A stretch of DNA of 56,746 bases, from positions 1 through 56,746 of the forward strand of contig CAYMZF010000001.1 in the NCBI GenBank assembly GCA_964394905.1, written 5' to 3'. Shown here in pieces: positions 7,393-16,071 of this stretch. How positions within the stretch are numbered: position 1 is the first letter of the stretch; every line of letters begins with the position of its first letter. This DNA comes from GCA-002840305 sp964394905 (GTDB taxonomy: Bacteria; Patescibacteriota; Patescibacteriia; Patescibacteriales; UBA12465). The position numbers were made by a program, and so were the translations under genes. Under the pieces are notes generated by a model. That model saw only the letters and a list, made by a program, of their open reading frames with translations. It had not been told where the DNA came from and made no database searches.

Positions 7393-8505
7393 TTAGTAAT
7401 CGGATATTCTTTTCATTAATTGATTATAAAATTCTAAATTATTTAAACTGGCCCATTTTTGGCCTAAAGATTCATTGACTTTAAACAAATGATGTAAATA
7501 AGCCAAAGAATTACCGTTTAATTCTTTTAAATTTGACTTTGAGTTAATTGACTTAAAATTGTCAGCCAAAGATGACTTTTTAACGCTTATTTCTTGGTAA
7601 AAATTAGCCGATTTTAAGCTTTTTCCTCTAAATTGATATAATTTGCCATGACGGCCTTCCCGTGTCGGTATAACGCAATCAAACATGTTCCAGCCCATTT
7701 TGTAGCAACGACGAATGTCGTCCGGGGTTCCAATACCTAAAGCGAACTTAATTTTGTCGTCTGGAATGATTTTAGCAGTAAAATCCAAAATGTCAAATAA
7801 AAAGTTTCCTTTTTCATCAATCGGTCGAGCACCAAAACCATAGCCGGCAAATTCAACACTTTCATTTAAAAATTTGCTTCCACTTATTTTCATTAAACCG
7901 TCTAAACATTTTTTTCTAAGTTCTCGACTTAATCCGCCTTGAATTACGGCAATTAATTTCGGCCGATTATTTTTATTTAATTTTCTCTTTTTTATCTGTC
8001 TAATATACTCCTGATAACATCTTTCCGCCCAAGCGATAGTGCGATCAACCGACAAAGCTATTTTTTTTTCATCAAAACCATACGGTGTACAATCATCCAA
8101 GCAAACCATTAAATCAGTTCCCAAATCAAATTGAATTTGAATTGATTTTTCCGGAGTTATTTCGTGTTTAGATCCATCCACGGGAGATTTAAAAGTTGCT
8201 CCATGATCATCTATCTTCCCCATTTGACTATTTTTATGAATCAAGGAAAAAATTTGAAAACCGCCACTATCAGATAATAACGGTTTATCCCAATTAATAA
8301 ATTTATGAAGTCCACCGGCTTTTTTAATAACTTTGATTCCCGGTTGCAAATATAAATGAAAAGTATTAACTACCAAAGCCGATACACCCGTAGCTTTTAA
8401 ATCATCCTGGTCACACATTTTTATAAAACCCCTGGTCGCATCGGGCATAAAAATAGGATATTTTAAAACACCATGAGAAGTGACTATTGTTTTTTTCTTA
8501 TTCAT
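7393..8505 (-). CDS. tgt: tRNA-guanine transglycosylase family protein without the zinc site
   Basis: 370 residues with the TGT barrel: DSGGFQIFS (79-87), LDDCTPYG (137-143), IQGG (188-191) and the catalytic Asp276 in MFDCVIPTREGRHG. All four zinc ligands of the bacterial enzyme are replaced. The segment just before AYLHHL (335-340) carries S324, L326 and L329 where E. coli has C302, C304 and C307, and N355 replaces the His. The loop usually reading GGLAVGE, which shapes the base pocket, is AGYGFGARP here (220-228). The barrel and nucleophile suggest an active base-exchange enzyme, but the metal site is lost and the base specificity may differ. It lies in the long operon, 4 nt before cysS. 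Confidence 0.85.
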   Translation of the reverse strand: MNKKKTIVTSHGVLKYPIFMPDATRGFIKMCDQDDLKATGVSALVVNTFHLYLQPGIKVIKKAGGLHKFINWDKPLLSDSGGFQIFSLIHKNSQMGKIDDHGATFKSPVDGSKHEITPEKSIQIQFDLGTDLMVCLDDCTPYGFDEKKIALSVDRTIAWAERCYQEYIRQIKKRKLNKNNRPKLIAVIQGGLSRELRKKCLDGLMKISGSKFLNESVEFAGYGFGARPIDEKGNFLFDILDFTAKIIPDDKIKFALGIGTPDDIRRCYKMGWNMFDCVIPTREGRHGKLYQFRGKSLKSANFYQEISVKKSSLADNFKSINSKSNLKELNGNSLAYLHHLFKVNESLGQKWASLNNLEFYNQLMKRISDY

Positions 8506-8513
8506 AAAATAAT

Positions 8514-10559
8514 TTATTTAACCCGACCATCATTACTATAACCGGCAATAGCGTCATCTTCTAATTTACTGGTTTTAACATCGGTTGTTTTAGTTATAGT
8601 GGCATTGGTTTCGGCATCAATGGCTGAGAGTGATGAGCCGGATGATAAAATTATAATTTTATTATATTGGCTGTCAGTCGGAATGACACTAACACTAAAA
8701 TTAATATCAACCGTTTCAATTCCAACGGGCCAACGACTGATAGAAAAAATAACTTTATTAGTAAGCGGATCATAATCTAAACTACCGGCGCTAACATTAA
8801 AATTATTATTCCAAATAACATACTGTGGCAAAGCTAATTCAACTTTTAAATCCTTAATCTCGTGCAATGAATTTTTTAAAGTCCAATAATATTTAAAAGA
8901 TGTTTGTTCTCCCACTACCGGCGGTAAAGGACCGGAACCAACCGGGATATTGTCGGCATCAAAATATAAAACCTCCTCTTTTATAGATAAATCGCTGTTT
9001 AATTTATTTATTACCGTATTACTGGAATTATCATTTAAATGATCTTCTTCACCGGAAAAATCTTCAATATTACCAATACTGAATTGAGCGTAGCTTTCAA
9101 CGTTTAAATCTTGACCGAATTCAACATTGTTATAGTTAGCCACATTAATAGAAAATTTAATCTCACCGCTATCTCCCGGTTCCAGTTTTTTTAATTCCGG
9201 AATTTCGGACGCCGTCCAAGAAATTGTTTTACGACTAACACTACCGTCGTTTGAATCTTTCAAACTGTTCCAATCCAAAAAGTCACTTTTTAATACCGCC
9301 ATAATAACCAAATCCTCCATGTCTTTATCGCCTTTATTGCTGTAAGAAATAACATAATTTAAAGTATCACCAAAATTAATTGGAGTATCGGTTGAAGAAT
9401 CGTTAACGGAAATATTTAAATTTAAATCACTTTTTATAATCGTTAGAGCAACTTGCTTTTCTAAAAAAATAAACTCCTTACCGCTATCGTCAATATATTT
9501 TAAGGTCCATGAAATATTTTCTTGATCGTTTTTTCTCTCGCTTATTTTGTATTTAAAATCAAAAGACATTTCATTAACGGAAGAAGTTTCAACTAAAAAA
9601 TTAAAATTATCAATCTTGCTTATTTTAGTTATAGCCGTTTCACTACTAGTTCCAGTATTTTTATTAGTTGTATCCTTAACGGAAAAAATTTCTTCCGGTC
9701 CGGAAAAGGAAATAACAAATTTATTTATTTTATCTACCGGAAAATCTTTAATAACAAGATTTAAAGGATATTCTTCATCTACCAATACTGTGGAATAATA
9801 ATCTTCTTTAATTTGAAACGGTAAAGATCCGACTACTATAGAATTAAGACTATCTTTAGAAAAACTTGAAGATAAGCCATTAATTCCATAATTAGCTTTA
9901 ACGGTTAATAAATTATTAGAACCTTCTTTGTTTATTATCTTTCCTCTGATTTTTATAACTCCGCCCAGATTAGCTCCTAAGTTATCTATCTTCCAAGTCT
10001 TTTTATCAGCGGTTTGATCAACTGAATAAATTTCAGCCAGAATAAAGTTATCCGGATAATTAATCTCTAAAATAACATTGTTTAAATTATAATTACTGGT
10101 ATTTTGATATTCGATTTCATATAAAAAATCTTCGCCCAAAATCACTTTCTCTGGCGAGGTTATATTTATTTTTAAAACTGAAGCCACATCTTGATTATTT
10201 TTTATATATTTAAAAACACCAAAAATTACCCCAGAGACAACCAATAAAGTTATAAACAAATAAAATAATTTTAATCCTAAACTTCTTTTCTTTTTTATTT
10301 TTATAGTTTTAAAGTCGGGCAAAGATTCTCCATTATCATCACTGTATATTTCCCTTAAATGACTTTCAATTTCACTGTCGGCTAATTTAGGTTTTTTTTC
10401 ATTATTATAATCTTGAGAAATAATAGGCTTTTCAAAAAAATCAACTTCTGATTCACTATCAGGTTCTATTAAGGAACTACTATTATCAATTTTATGTTTA
10501 GTAAAAACTAAATCTTCTTCTTTATTATGTTTAAAAAATTTACTTTTATTTTTTAGCAT
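8514..10559 (-). CDS. Single-pass membrane protein with large extracellular Ig/DUF11-like repeats
   Basis: 681 residues. The N-terminal 95 residues are charged and cytoplasmic (KKKRS just before the membrane); one transmembrane helix at 96-116; then about 560 extracellular residues rich in Ser, Asn, Asp and Thr. These fall into roughly four beta-rich modules. Phrases such as EIEYQNTSNYNLNNV and VISYSNKGDKDMEDL resemble DUF11/CARDB-type domains that stack as Ig-like folds. No enzyme motif is seen. It follows the DUF4012 gene by 21 nt and precedes tgt. It is probably a surface stalk or adhesin-like protein; the function is not established. Confidence 0.7.
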   Translation of the reverse strand: MLKNKSKFFKHNKEEDLVFTKHKIDNSSSLIEPDSESEVDFFEKPIISQDYNNEKKPKLADSEIESHLREIYSDDNGESLPDFKTIKIKKKRSLGLKLFYLFITLLVVSGVIFGVFKYIKNNQDVASVLKINITSPEKVILGEDFLYEIEYQNTSNYNLNNVILEINYPDNFILAEIYSVDQTADKKTWKIDNLGANLGGVIKIRGKIINKEGSNNLLTVKANYGINGLSSSFSKDSLNSIVVGSLPFQIKEDYYSTVLVDEEYPLNLVIKDFPVDKINKFVISFSGPEEIFSVKDTTNKNTGTSSETAITKISKIDNFNFLVETSSVNEMSFDFKYKISERKNDQENISWTLKYIDDSGKEFIFLEKQVALTIIKSDLNLNISVNDSSTDTPINFGDTLNYVISYSNKGDKDMEDLVIMAVLKSDFLDWNSLKDSNDGSVSRKTISWTASEIPELKKLEPGDSGEIKFSINVANYNNVEFGQDLNVESYAQFSIGNIEDFSGEEDHLNDNSSNTVINKLNSDLSIKEEVLYFDADNIPVGSGPLPPVVGEQTSFKYYWTLKNSLHEIKDLKVELALPQYVIWNNNFNVSAGSLDYDPLTNKVIFSISRWPVGIETVDINFSVSVIPTDSQYNKIIILSSGSSLSAIDAETNATITKTTDVKTSKLEDDAIAGYSNDGRVK

Positions 10560-10580
10560 ATTTATATAATTAATTATTAT

Positions 10581-13253
10581 TTATTTAAAAATTACAGCCA
10601 AATATTTATCAGTAATTAAATCACCGGAAAAATTTATAATCTTATCGGTTGAACCAATATTTTCCGGATAAGTCCATAAGGCCAATAAATTCAAATCATT
10701 AATCAAATTAAAATTAAAAGTAGAGTTATTATCACCGGCTTGTTTTTGCCATAACAAAGAATAGTTTTTAATAATCTCGCCGGAATCAAATAATTTCCAA
10801 AAATTCAAAATAGATTTTGGTTCCTTATCAATAAATAAAGTTTTAAAGTTATAAGGCAACTTATATTTAACTTCAATAACCTCGGATTGACCGGGATCAA
10901 GCACCGACCAATTGGCAAAAACAGTTTTGGAAGACTCTTGATAAATTTTAGTATTGCTTAATAAATCAATTTTGGCTTTATTTTCACTGTTAACCAAAAA
11001 ATCATTTTGTTCGTAAAAATCTTCAGTCGGTTTAAAAGAATTTTCATCAACGGACGAAAAACCGGTAGCGCTTATTAAAGTACTACCTAGAGGTGTATAA
11101 ATTCTCAACCAATCGGTATTTCTAATACCAGTAAATAAATCTTCTTTATTGCCTAAATGCTCGCGTTTAATCGTTAAGGTATTAATAATTGAACCGTCAG
11201 CTTCAATTTCTACACTTAGAGACATATTATTGTTTATAACCTTATCGGTTTTACCCCCAGCCACATTAGAATTAATCACGGCCAAATAATCAAACGGAGC
11301 TTCTTTGATTCGTCCGGCCCAAGAACGATTTTCAACTTCCGTCTGAATGTCGGAATCGGAAAAATACAATAAAATATTTTTTTGATTTAAATTTTTTCCG
11401 ATTACTTGAGATAGTTTTACTAAAAAATCTTTATTTAAACTATGGGAAGTTTTTTCTAAAATCACCGTCATCAAATCTCCAATAATTTTTTTAGGCTCAT
11501 TTCGTTTTAAGCCGGTAGAAGCGAAGGTTTCGGTTGTTGAACTTATCAATTCACCAGAACTGGTAGCAACTCTGGCTAAAATATCGGTTTGTAAATTTTC
11601 ATCCTGATAAATTTCCGGTTTACCGACAACTTCCACTATTTCTTGAAGAATATCTTCAAAATTATTAGAATCAATTACTACTCCATATTTTTCATTTAAA
11701 TCAACCGGTCCGATTATTTCTAAAATATCGGCTAAAACATCCGGAGTTAGACTTATAACCCCATCAACGCTAGGTCCACCGCTTTTTTCATAAAACCACA
11801 TTAAATTTTGAGCCGATAATTTCCAATCGGGCCACCAATTGGCATCCCAAAAATACCATTTAGATTTTAGTAAATGAAGAGGTTCAGGCGATTCAACCGA
11901 AATTTTCATACCACCTTCAGTATCATAGGAACCTCCGGCCGGTATTTCAATATTTTTAATTTGACCCTTTTTTAAATCAACTAAAGCGTAACTACCGATA
12001 AAACCGCCCGTAGCCCGAAGTTCGGCATTGTTTTGAAAAACAACCAAATAACGTCGATCGGAGTCAATTCCTAAAAAATCTTTTAAAGCCGGGGCTATTT
12101 CTAAAAAATTGGTTAAACTTTTTTCCAAGACATCAGCTTGGTTTTTTATATCTTTAAATTGATCACGATATTCTTCGGGAACGGCCATCTCATCTATTTT
12201 GTTTAAATATTTATTAGCTTTTTTAAAATCAGTTTCAGTTTTTTTGGTATAATAATAAAAATCAGAAAAATTTTTTTCAGTTTCTGTTTCGGAAAAAACG
12301 GCTATTAAACTATTTATCGCCAAACTAAAATTATCACCGGCCGACGCCAAATAAATTCCAATTTTAGCAATATTTTTAGATTCAGAAGCTAGTTTAATCT
12401 CTTTATCTTTAGAAAAAGAGGATAAAAACAATAAAAATTCATCAATCTCCCCCAGCTCTTCGTCAAACATTAAAAAATTTTGTCCGGCTTGAAAAAAATC
12501 ATTTTGGGCCGAACTTAAATTTAAATTTGATATTTCACCGGAAGCGGAAATAAAATTTTCTAAACCGGTGGTTGAATATTGCTTTAAATTTTTAATAGTT
12601 TCTTGGTTAACCATTAAACGATAATAGGAAAAAAGTTTAAAAGGAATTATCAATAAAAACAAAAATAAAATAAAATAAAGAATTGAATTAATTTTTTTCT
12701 TCTTTTTGGTTTTATTATTTATGTTAATAACAGAAGTTTTAAAAGCTGGAGTTTTATCGATCATCAATGGAATTGCTTTTTTCTTTTTTATTTTTATTTT
12801 AAAAATACAGTTAGCACAGATTTTTCCTATTTTTTTAAAAAATATAATCGGGTACTTAAAAATTACCAATTTCTTTAAAAAATTAAAAATATCCACTGCC
12901 CAATCAATAAAGAAAAAAACAATCGCTCTTATGATTTTAAAAAGAAACAAAAAAACCGGGAATAAAAAAGTTTTTTTAAGATTAGACCAATTAATAAAAG
13001 ACGATTTTTTTATTTTGTTTTTTGTAAAATTTTTAGAATTATCAACCTTTTTAGGAGTTTGATATTTAAGTTTATCGGTCTGATCAATTTGATTAAAATT
13101 ATTATCAATTTTATCAATTATAATCGGTTTAGGTTTAAATTTACTGTCTTTAATTTCGTTTGTATTTTTGTTTAATTTTGATCTTAAGTCAATTACAAAA
13201 CCGGATTGAGAAAAATCCGATGAAACTTTTATTTTATGTTTTTTTGTTTTCAT
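10581..13253 (-). CDS. DUF4012-domain membrane protein
   Basis: 890 residues from the ATG at 13253; a TTG 33 nt upstream would overlap the previous gene. The Lys/Asn-rich cytoplasmic N-terminus is followed by hydrophobic segments (about 95-112, 125-140 and a clear transmembrane helix at 195-212). A large outside region carries the DUF4012 signature QNNAELRATGGFIGSYA near residue 390-400 and DANWWPDW further on. DUF4012 is widespread in CPR and in Actinobacteria near glycan genes, with unknown biochemistry. It lies between a GT4 enzyme and the repeat-rich surface protein, so an envelope role is likely. Confidence 0.82.
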   Translation of the reverse strand: MKTKKHKIKVSSDFSQSGFVIDLRSKLNKNTNEIKDSKFKPKPIIIDKIDNNFNQIDQTDKLKYQTPKKVDNSKNFTKNKIKKSSFINWSNLKKTFLFPVFLFLFKIIRAIVFFFIDWAVDIFNFLKKLVIFKYPIIFFKKIGKICANCIFKIKIKKKKAIPLMIDKTPAFKTSVININNKTKKKKKINSILYFILFLFLLIIPFKLFSYYRLMVNQETIKNLKQYSTTGLENFISASGEISNLNLSSAQNDFFQAGQNFLMFDEELGEIDEFLLFLSSFSKDKEIKLASESKNIAKIGIYLASAGDNFSLAINSLIAVFSETETEKNFSDFYYYTKKTETDFKKANKYLNKIDEMAVPEEYRDQFKDIKNQADVLEKSLTNFLEIAPALKDFLGIDSDRRYLVVFQNNAELRATGGFIGSYALVDLKKGQIKNIEIPAGGSYDTEGGMKISVESPEPLHLLKSKWYFWDANWWPDWKLSAQNLMWFYEKSGGPSVDGVISLTPDVLADILEIIGPVDLNEKYGVVIDSNNFEDILQEIVEVVGKPEIYQDENLQTDILARVATSSGELISSTTETFASTGLKRNEPKKIIGDLMTVILEKTSHSLNKDFLVKLSQVIGKNLNQKNILLYFSDSDIQTEVENRSWAGRIKEAPFDYLAVINSNVAGGKTDKVINNNMSLSVEIEADGSIINTLTIKREHLGNKEDLFTGIRNTDWLRIYTPLGSTLISATGFSSVDENSFKPTEDFYEQNDFLVNSENKAKIDLLSNTKIYQESSKTVFANWSVLDPGQSEVIEVKYKLPYNFKTLFIDKEPKSILNFWKLFDSGEIIKNYSLLWQKQAGDNNSTFNFNLINDLNLLALWTYPENIGSTDKIINFSGDLITDKYLAVIFK

Positions 13254-13264
13254 AAAAGACAAAA

Positions 13265-14431
13265 TTATTGCAAATAAATCTGCCAAGTTCTAAAAGCGCA
13301 ATCCCACCAACTAAATTTTTTACAATGAGATTCTCCAGCAACTATTAATTTTTCTCTTAACTTATTATCATTTAAAATTAATTCCAATTTATTAAGAAAG
13401 TCGTTTTTGTCTTGAGGATTAAAATAACAAGCTGATTCCCCTAGAATCTCGGGCATACTACTGACATTAGAACTTAATACCGGACAACCTTTAGCCATAG
13501 CTTCAAGCGGTGGCAAACCAAAACCTTCATACAAAGACGGAAAAACATAAACTAACGCTTTTTTGTAAAAAATTTCCAATTTGTCATCCGGAACATAACC
13601 GGAAAAAATAATCGGATTTTCCAAACAATCAGAGAAACAATCACCGGCAAAATTTTTTAAATTTTTATAAAAATAATCTTCCTTTCCTACTAACACTAAT
13701 CGCAAATCATTGTTTTTTTTATAAACATCTTTAAAACTGGAAATTAAAAACTCCAAATTTTTATGCGGATAAGCGTTGCCAACATATAATAAAAAAGGAT
13801 GCTCAATATTATAATCTTTTAGCACTTCATTGTTATCTAATTTAGCGACGAACAAAGAATCTCGACCCTTAGCCAAATTAGCCACTCCTTCGTAAATAAC
13901 CTCTATTTTTTGGGGATTAACATTAAATTGTTTAACAATATCATTCTTAGTAAATTCCGATACAGTTAAAACTTTTTGTGATTTTTTTAAAGCTCGGTTT
14001 ATTATAATTCTATAAGCCAAATTTTTAAGTTTATAAATAATCGGATGTAAGGTTGTCGCTCGAATTGTTTTAAATTTAGTTAAGATTAAATCATGAACAG
14101 TGACAACAAATTTAGTTGGAACAAAAAACGGAACGTTAAAATGCGGAAAATGAATTAAATCTAATTTTTCTCGCCAAATATAAAAAGGCATAATCAATTG
14201 CTCTTTTAAAGTATACCATTGGACATCGGCTAAAACTTTTTTAACATTAGTTTGATTGTCAATAACAAGTTCGTCAAAATTATCTTTTCTTAAAAAAATA
14301 ACATACTCATTATAATTATCCAACTTAATAACATTATCTACTATTTCTTGGATATACCGACCTAAACCCTTACCAATAGGACCATAAAAACGAGCATCAA
14401 TACCTATTCTCTTTTTTTTATTAGTATTCAT
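13265..14431 (-). CDS. Glycosyltransferase family 4
   Basis: 388 residues starting at the ATG at 14431; a TTG 15 nt upstream overlaps the previous gene. The N-terminal half has IGIDARFYGPIGKGLGRYI, typical of GT4 enzymes with a glycine-rich acceptor loop, plus VTVHDL. The C-terminal Rossmann domain has LLYVGNAYPHKN and the EX7E-type motif YEGFGLPPLEAMA followed by GCPVLSS. It is soluble or peripheral, presumably adding a sugar to a lipid-linked or surface glycan. It lies 7 nt after the DUF8128-like gene and 11 nt before the DUF4012 gene. Confidence 0.9.
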   Translation of the reverse strand: MNTNKKKRIGIDARFYGPIGKGLGRYIQEIVDNVIKLDNYNEYVIFLRKDNFDELVIDNQTNVKKVLADVQWYTLKEQLIMPFYIWREKLDLIHFPHFNVPFFVPTKFVVTVHDLILTKFKTIRATTLHPIIYKLKNLAYRIIINRALKKSQKVLTVSEFTKNDIVKQFNVNPQKIEVIYEGVANLAKGRDSLFVAKLDNNEVLKDYNIEHPFLLYVGNAYPHKNLEFLISSFKDVYKKNNDLRLVLVGKEDYFYKNLKNFAGDCFSDCLENPIIFSGYVPDDKLEIFYKKALVYVFPSLYEGFGLPPLEAMAKGCPVLSSNVSSMPEILGESACYFNPQDKNDFLNKLELILNDNKLREKLIVAGESHCKKFSWWDCAFRTWQIYLQ

Positions 14432-14438
14432 GTATTTT

Positions 14439-15938
14439 TTAACCAAAAGGTAAATTAGAAGGAGGAGTTTTTTTAACTGATTGATGGTTGGAATCGGAAA
14501 TATTTTGGTCGGAATTATCTGAATAATTATTTAAACTGTTATCAGTTGAATTGTTTTTGTTTGTTTGTTTTTTTCTTGGGGCAGTTTCCTTTAAAAATTC
14601 TTCTTTTAACGCTTCCGGACCAGTAGCCATGTCATCAATAGCCAAATTGGCTGGCGGTTTATATCTTTTGGCGGCAGTCTTTTGAATCAGTGGAGCATTA
14701 GCCATAGCTTCAATTGGAAAATGCCATAAAGTGGCTAATTCTTCAACATTTAACAAAAAAGGAGATGAACCGGCCACGTCATCACGATTAATATAGTTAG
14801 TTATAATATTATTTTTCTTTCTTAGTAGCTCTCTGTCTTTATTAAAATAAACTGCTTTAGTCATAACTCGAGCATCGGGTCTAAAACTATTTAAATCTAA
14901 AGCCGAAAATTGTTTGATATAACCAACAAAACCGCTAGGAACTTTAGATTTATTCATAACCTCTTTTTTAGCTAAATATACCACTCTAATTTTACATAGA
15001 AAACCTAATTTAGATGATTTGTTTTCTATCCCCTCTATTCGTTTTTTTTGTTTAGGAGTAAGTTCCATCATTGATAACTTTTTAAACTCATCTTTTTTCT
15101 CGTCATCAATATCAGCCCAAAGACTGTAAATAAATTCACTTAAAAAAGTAATCAAACCTATAATGGCATCGATTATTTTATTGGCAAAAGTGGCTTCCGG
15201 TTTTTTGCCTAATATTTTATCGATTTCTCCTTTGCCATCATCTATCCAATCAAAACCGGTCGGAATAACAATTATTTGATATAATAAATTTTCTCCTCGT
15301 TTTAAACTACTGCACAATTCCATTAATTCCGCCATCGGATCTCTAAACACGGTTTCGTCCGGTCCTAAACGATGTTCAAATTCTTCATAAGTTCTAATCG
15401 GATACATATAATGATTTGAAAGTATAAATTCTGAACCCCAAATATCATATTCTTCGTCGGGAAATTTTTTAGGAAAATCTTCACAATAATCATCAACTTC
15501 CATAATTTCAGCATCGGGATATTGCGAATAAATAGCTGATTCCACTAAATCTATAAATTGAGTCGGAGTCCTTATTATAAACTGAGTATAACCGTCCAAA
15601 CTAGCCACTTCAAAACTAAAAGATAATTGATACTCTCCGCTAAACCATTTATCAAAAAAATTCTGGGTACCATGCGCTCCGGCAATATAAGCAAAAAAAT
15701 TCTCAATCGCTTTAGGTGATTGAATATTGCCTCTGGGAATATCAATGGCCAAAAAAGTAAATTTTATATTTTTGCTCCATTTAGTTCTTACATATTTTAA
15801 CCAAATAATTCTAACTCCGGCTAAAAACATAATACCCAAAACAACCCAACCAAAGGTAGCTAAAAAACGCCACAACATAACGTCAGGGGGCAAATTAAAA
15901 AAATTTTGAATAGGAGTAAAATCAATGACAATATCCAT
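14439..15938 (-). CDS. Membrane-anchored protein of the type found beside CPR VirB4/HerA-like ATPases
   Basis: 499 residues, first gene of the long operon. One hydrophobic anchor at about 22-48 is followed by a basic stretch, then a large soluble domain (55-420) with FLAIDIPRGN, FSFEVASLDGYTQFIIRTP and IYSQYPDAEIMEVDDY. The C-terminal 60 residues are low-complexity Asn/Ser/Asp-rich. I recall the FIIRTP and YSQYPDAEI region from CPR proteins encoded next to or fused with type-IV-secretion-like ATPases (possibly the family called DUF8128), but no ATPase is present here. The function is unknown. The association with DUF4012 and GT4 genes suggests envelope biogenesis. Confidence 0.6.
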   Translation of the reverse strand: MDIVIDFTPIQNFFNLPPDVMLWRFLATFGWVVLGIMFLAGVRIIWLKYVRTKWSKNIKFTFLAIDIPRGNIQSPKAIENFFAYIAGAHGTQNFFDKWFSGEYQLSFSFEVASLDGYTQFIIRTPTQFIDLVESAIYSQYPDAEIMEVDDYCEDFPKKFPDEEYDIWGSEFILSNHYMYPIRTYEEFEHRLGPDETVFRDPMAELMELCSSLKRGENLLYQIIVIPTGFDWIDDGKGEIDKILGKKPEATFANKIIDAIIGLITFLSEFIYSLWADIDDEKKDEFKKLSMMELTPKQKKRIEGIENKSSKLGFLCKIRVVYLAKKEVMNKSKVPSGFVGYIKQFSALDLNSFRPDARVMTKAVYFNKDRELLRKKNNIITNYINRDDVAGSSPFLLNVEELATLWHFPIEAMANAPLIQKTAAKRYKPPANLAIDDMATGPEALKEEFLKETAPRKKQTNKNNSTDNSLNNYSDNSDQNISDSNHQSVKKTPPSNLPFG

Positions 15939-15966
15939 AAAAAAACGCTAAAAATTAACTTTTTAT

Positions 15967-15995
15967 ATTTTAACATAATTTTTTATTAAAATCAA
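15967..15995 (-). promoter_or_regulatory. Promoter of the 15938-5008 operon
   Basis: On the minus strand: -35 TTGATT (15990-15995), exactly 17 nt, then -10 TAAAAT (15967-15972) preceded by TGT, making an extended -10 (TATGTTAAAAT). Transcription should start near 15960, 22 nt before the first ATG. No other good promoter or terminator was found among the tightly packed genes down to dusB. Confidence 0.7.
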
Positions 15996-16021
15996 AGTAA
16001 TTCCAGCCATTATTCCTCAAC

Positions 16022-16053
16022 AAAAAAGACGCTTGTAATCGCCAAGCGTCTTT
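16022..16053 (-). terminator. Strong terminator after the sigma/HARE gene
   Basis: A perfect 14-bp stem, AAAAAAGACGCTTG with its complement ending in TCTTTTTT, loop TAATCGC, with an A/T run on both sides so it could work in either direction. It lies 19 nt past the stop of the minus-strand gene that begins at 17097 and isolates it from the next operon. Confidence 0.9.
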
Positions 16054-16071
16054 TTTTATCTAAAATCTACA

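Noticed and set aside
12706..13062. 118-codon open frame on the plus strand inside the DUF4012 gene
   Set aside because: It is the complement of a Lys/Asn-rich coding stretch, has no promoter or start context, and resembles no protein.
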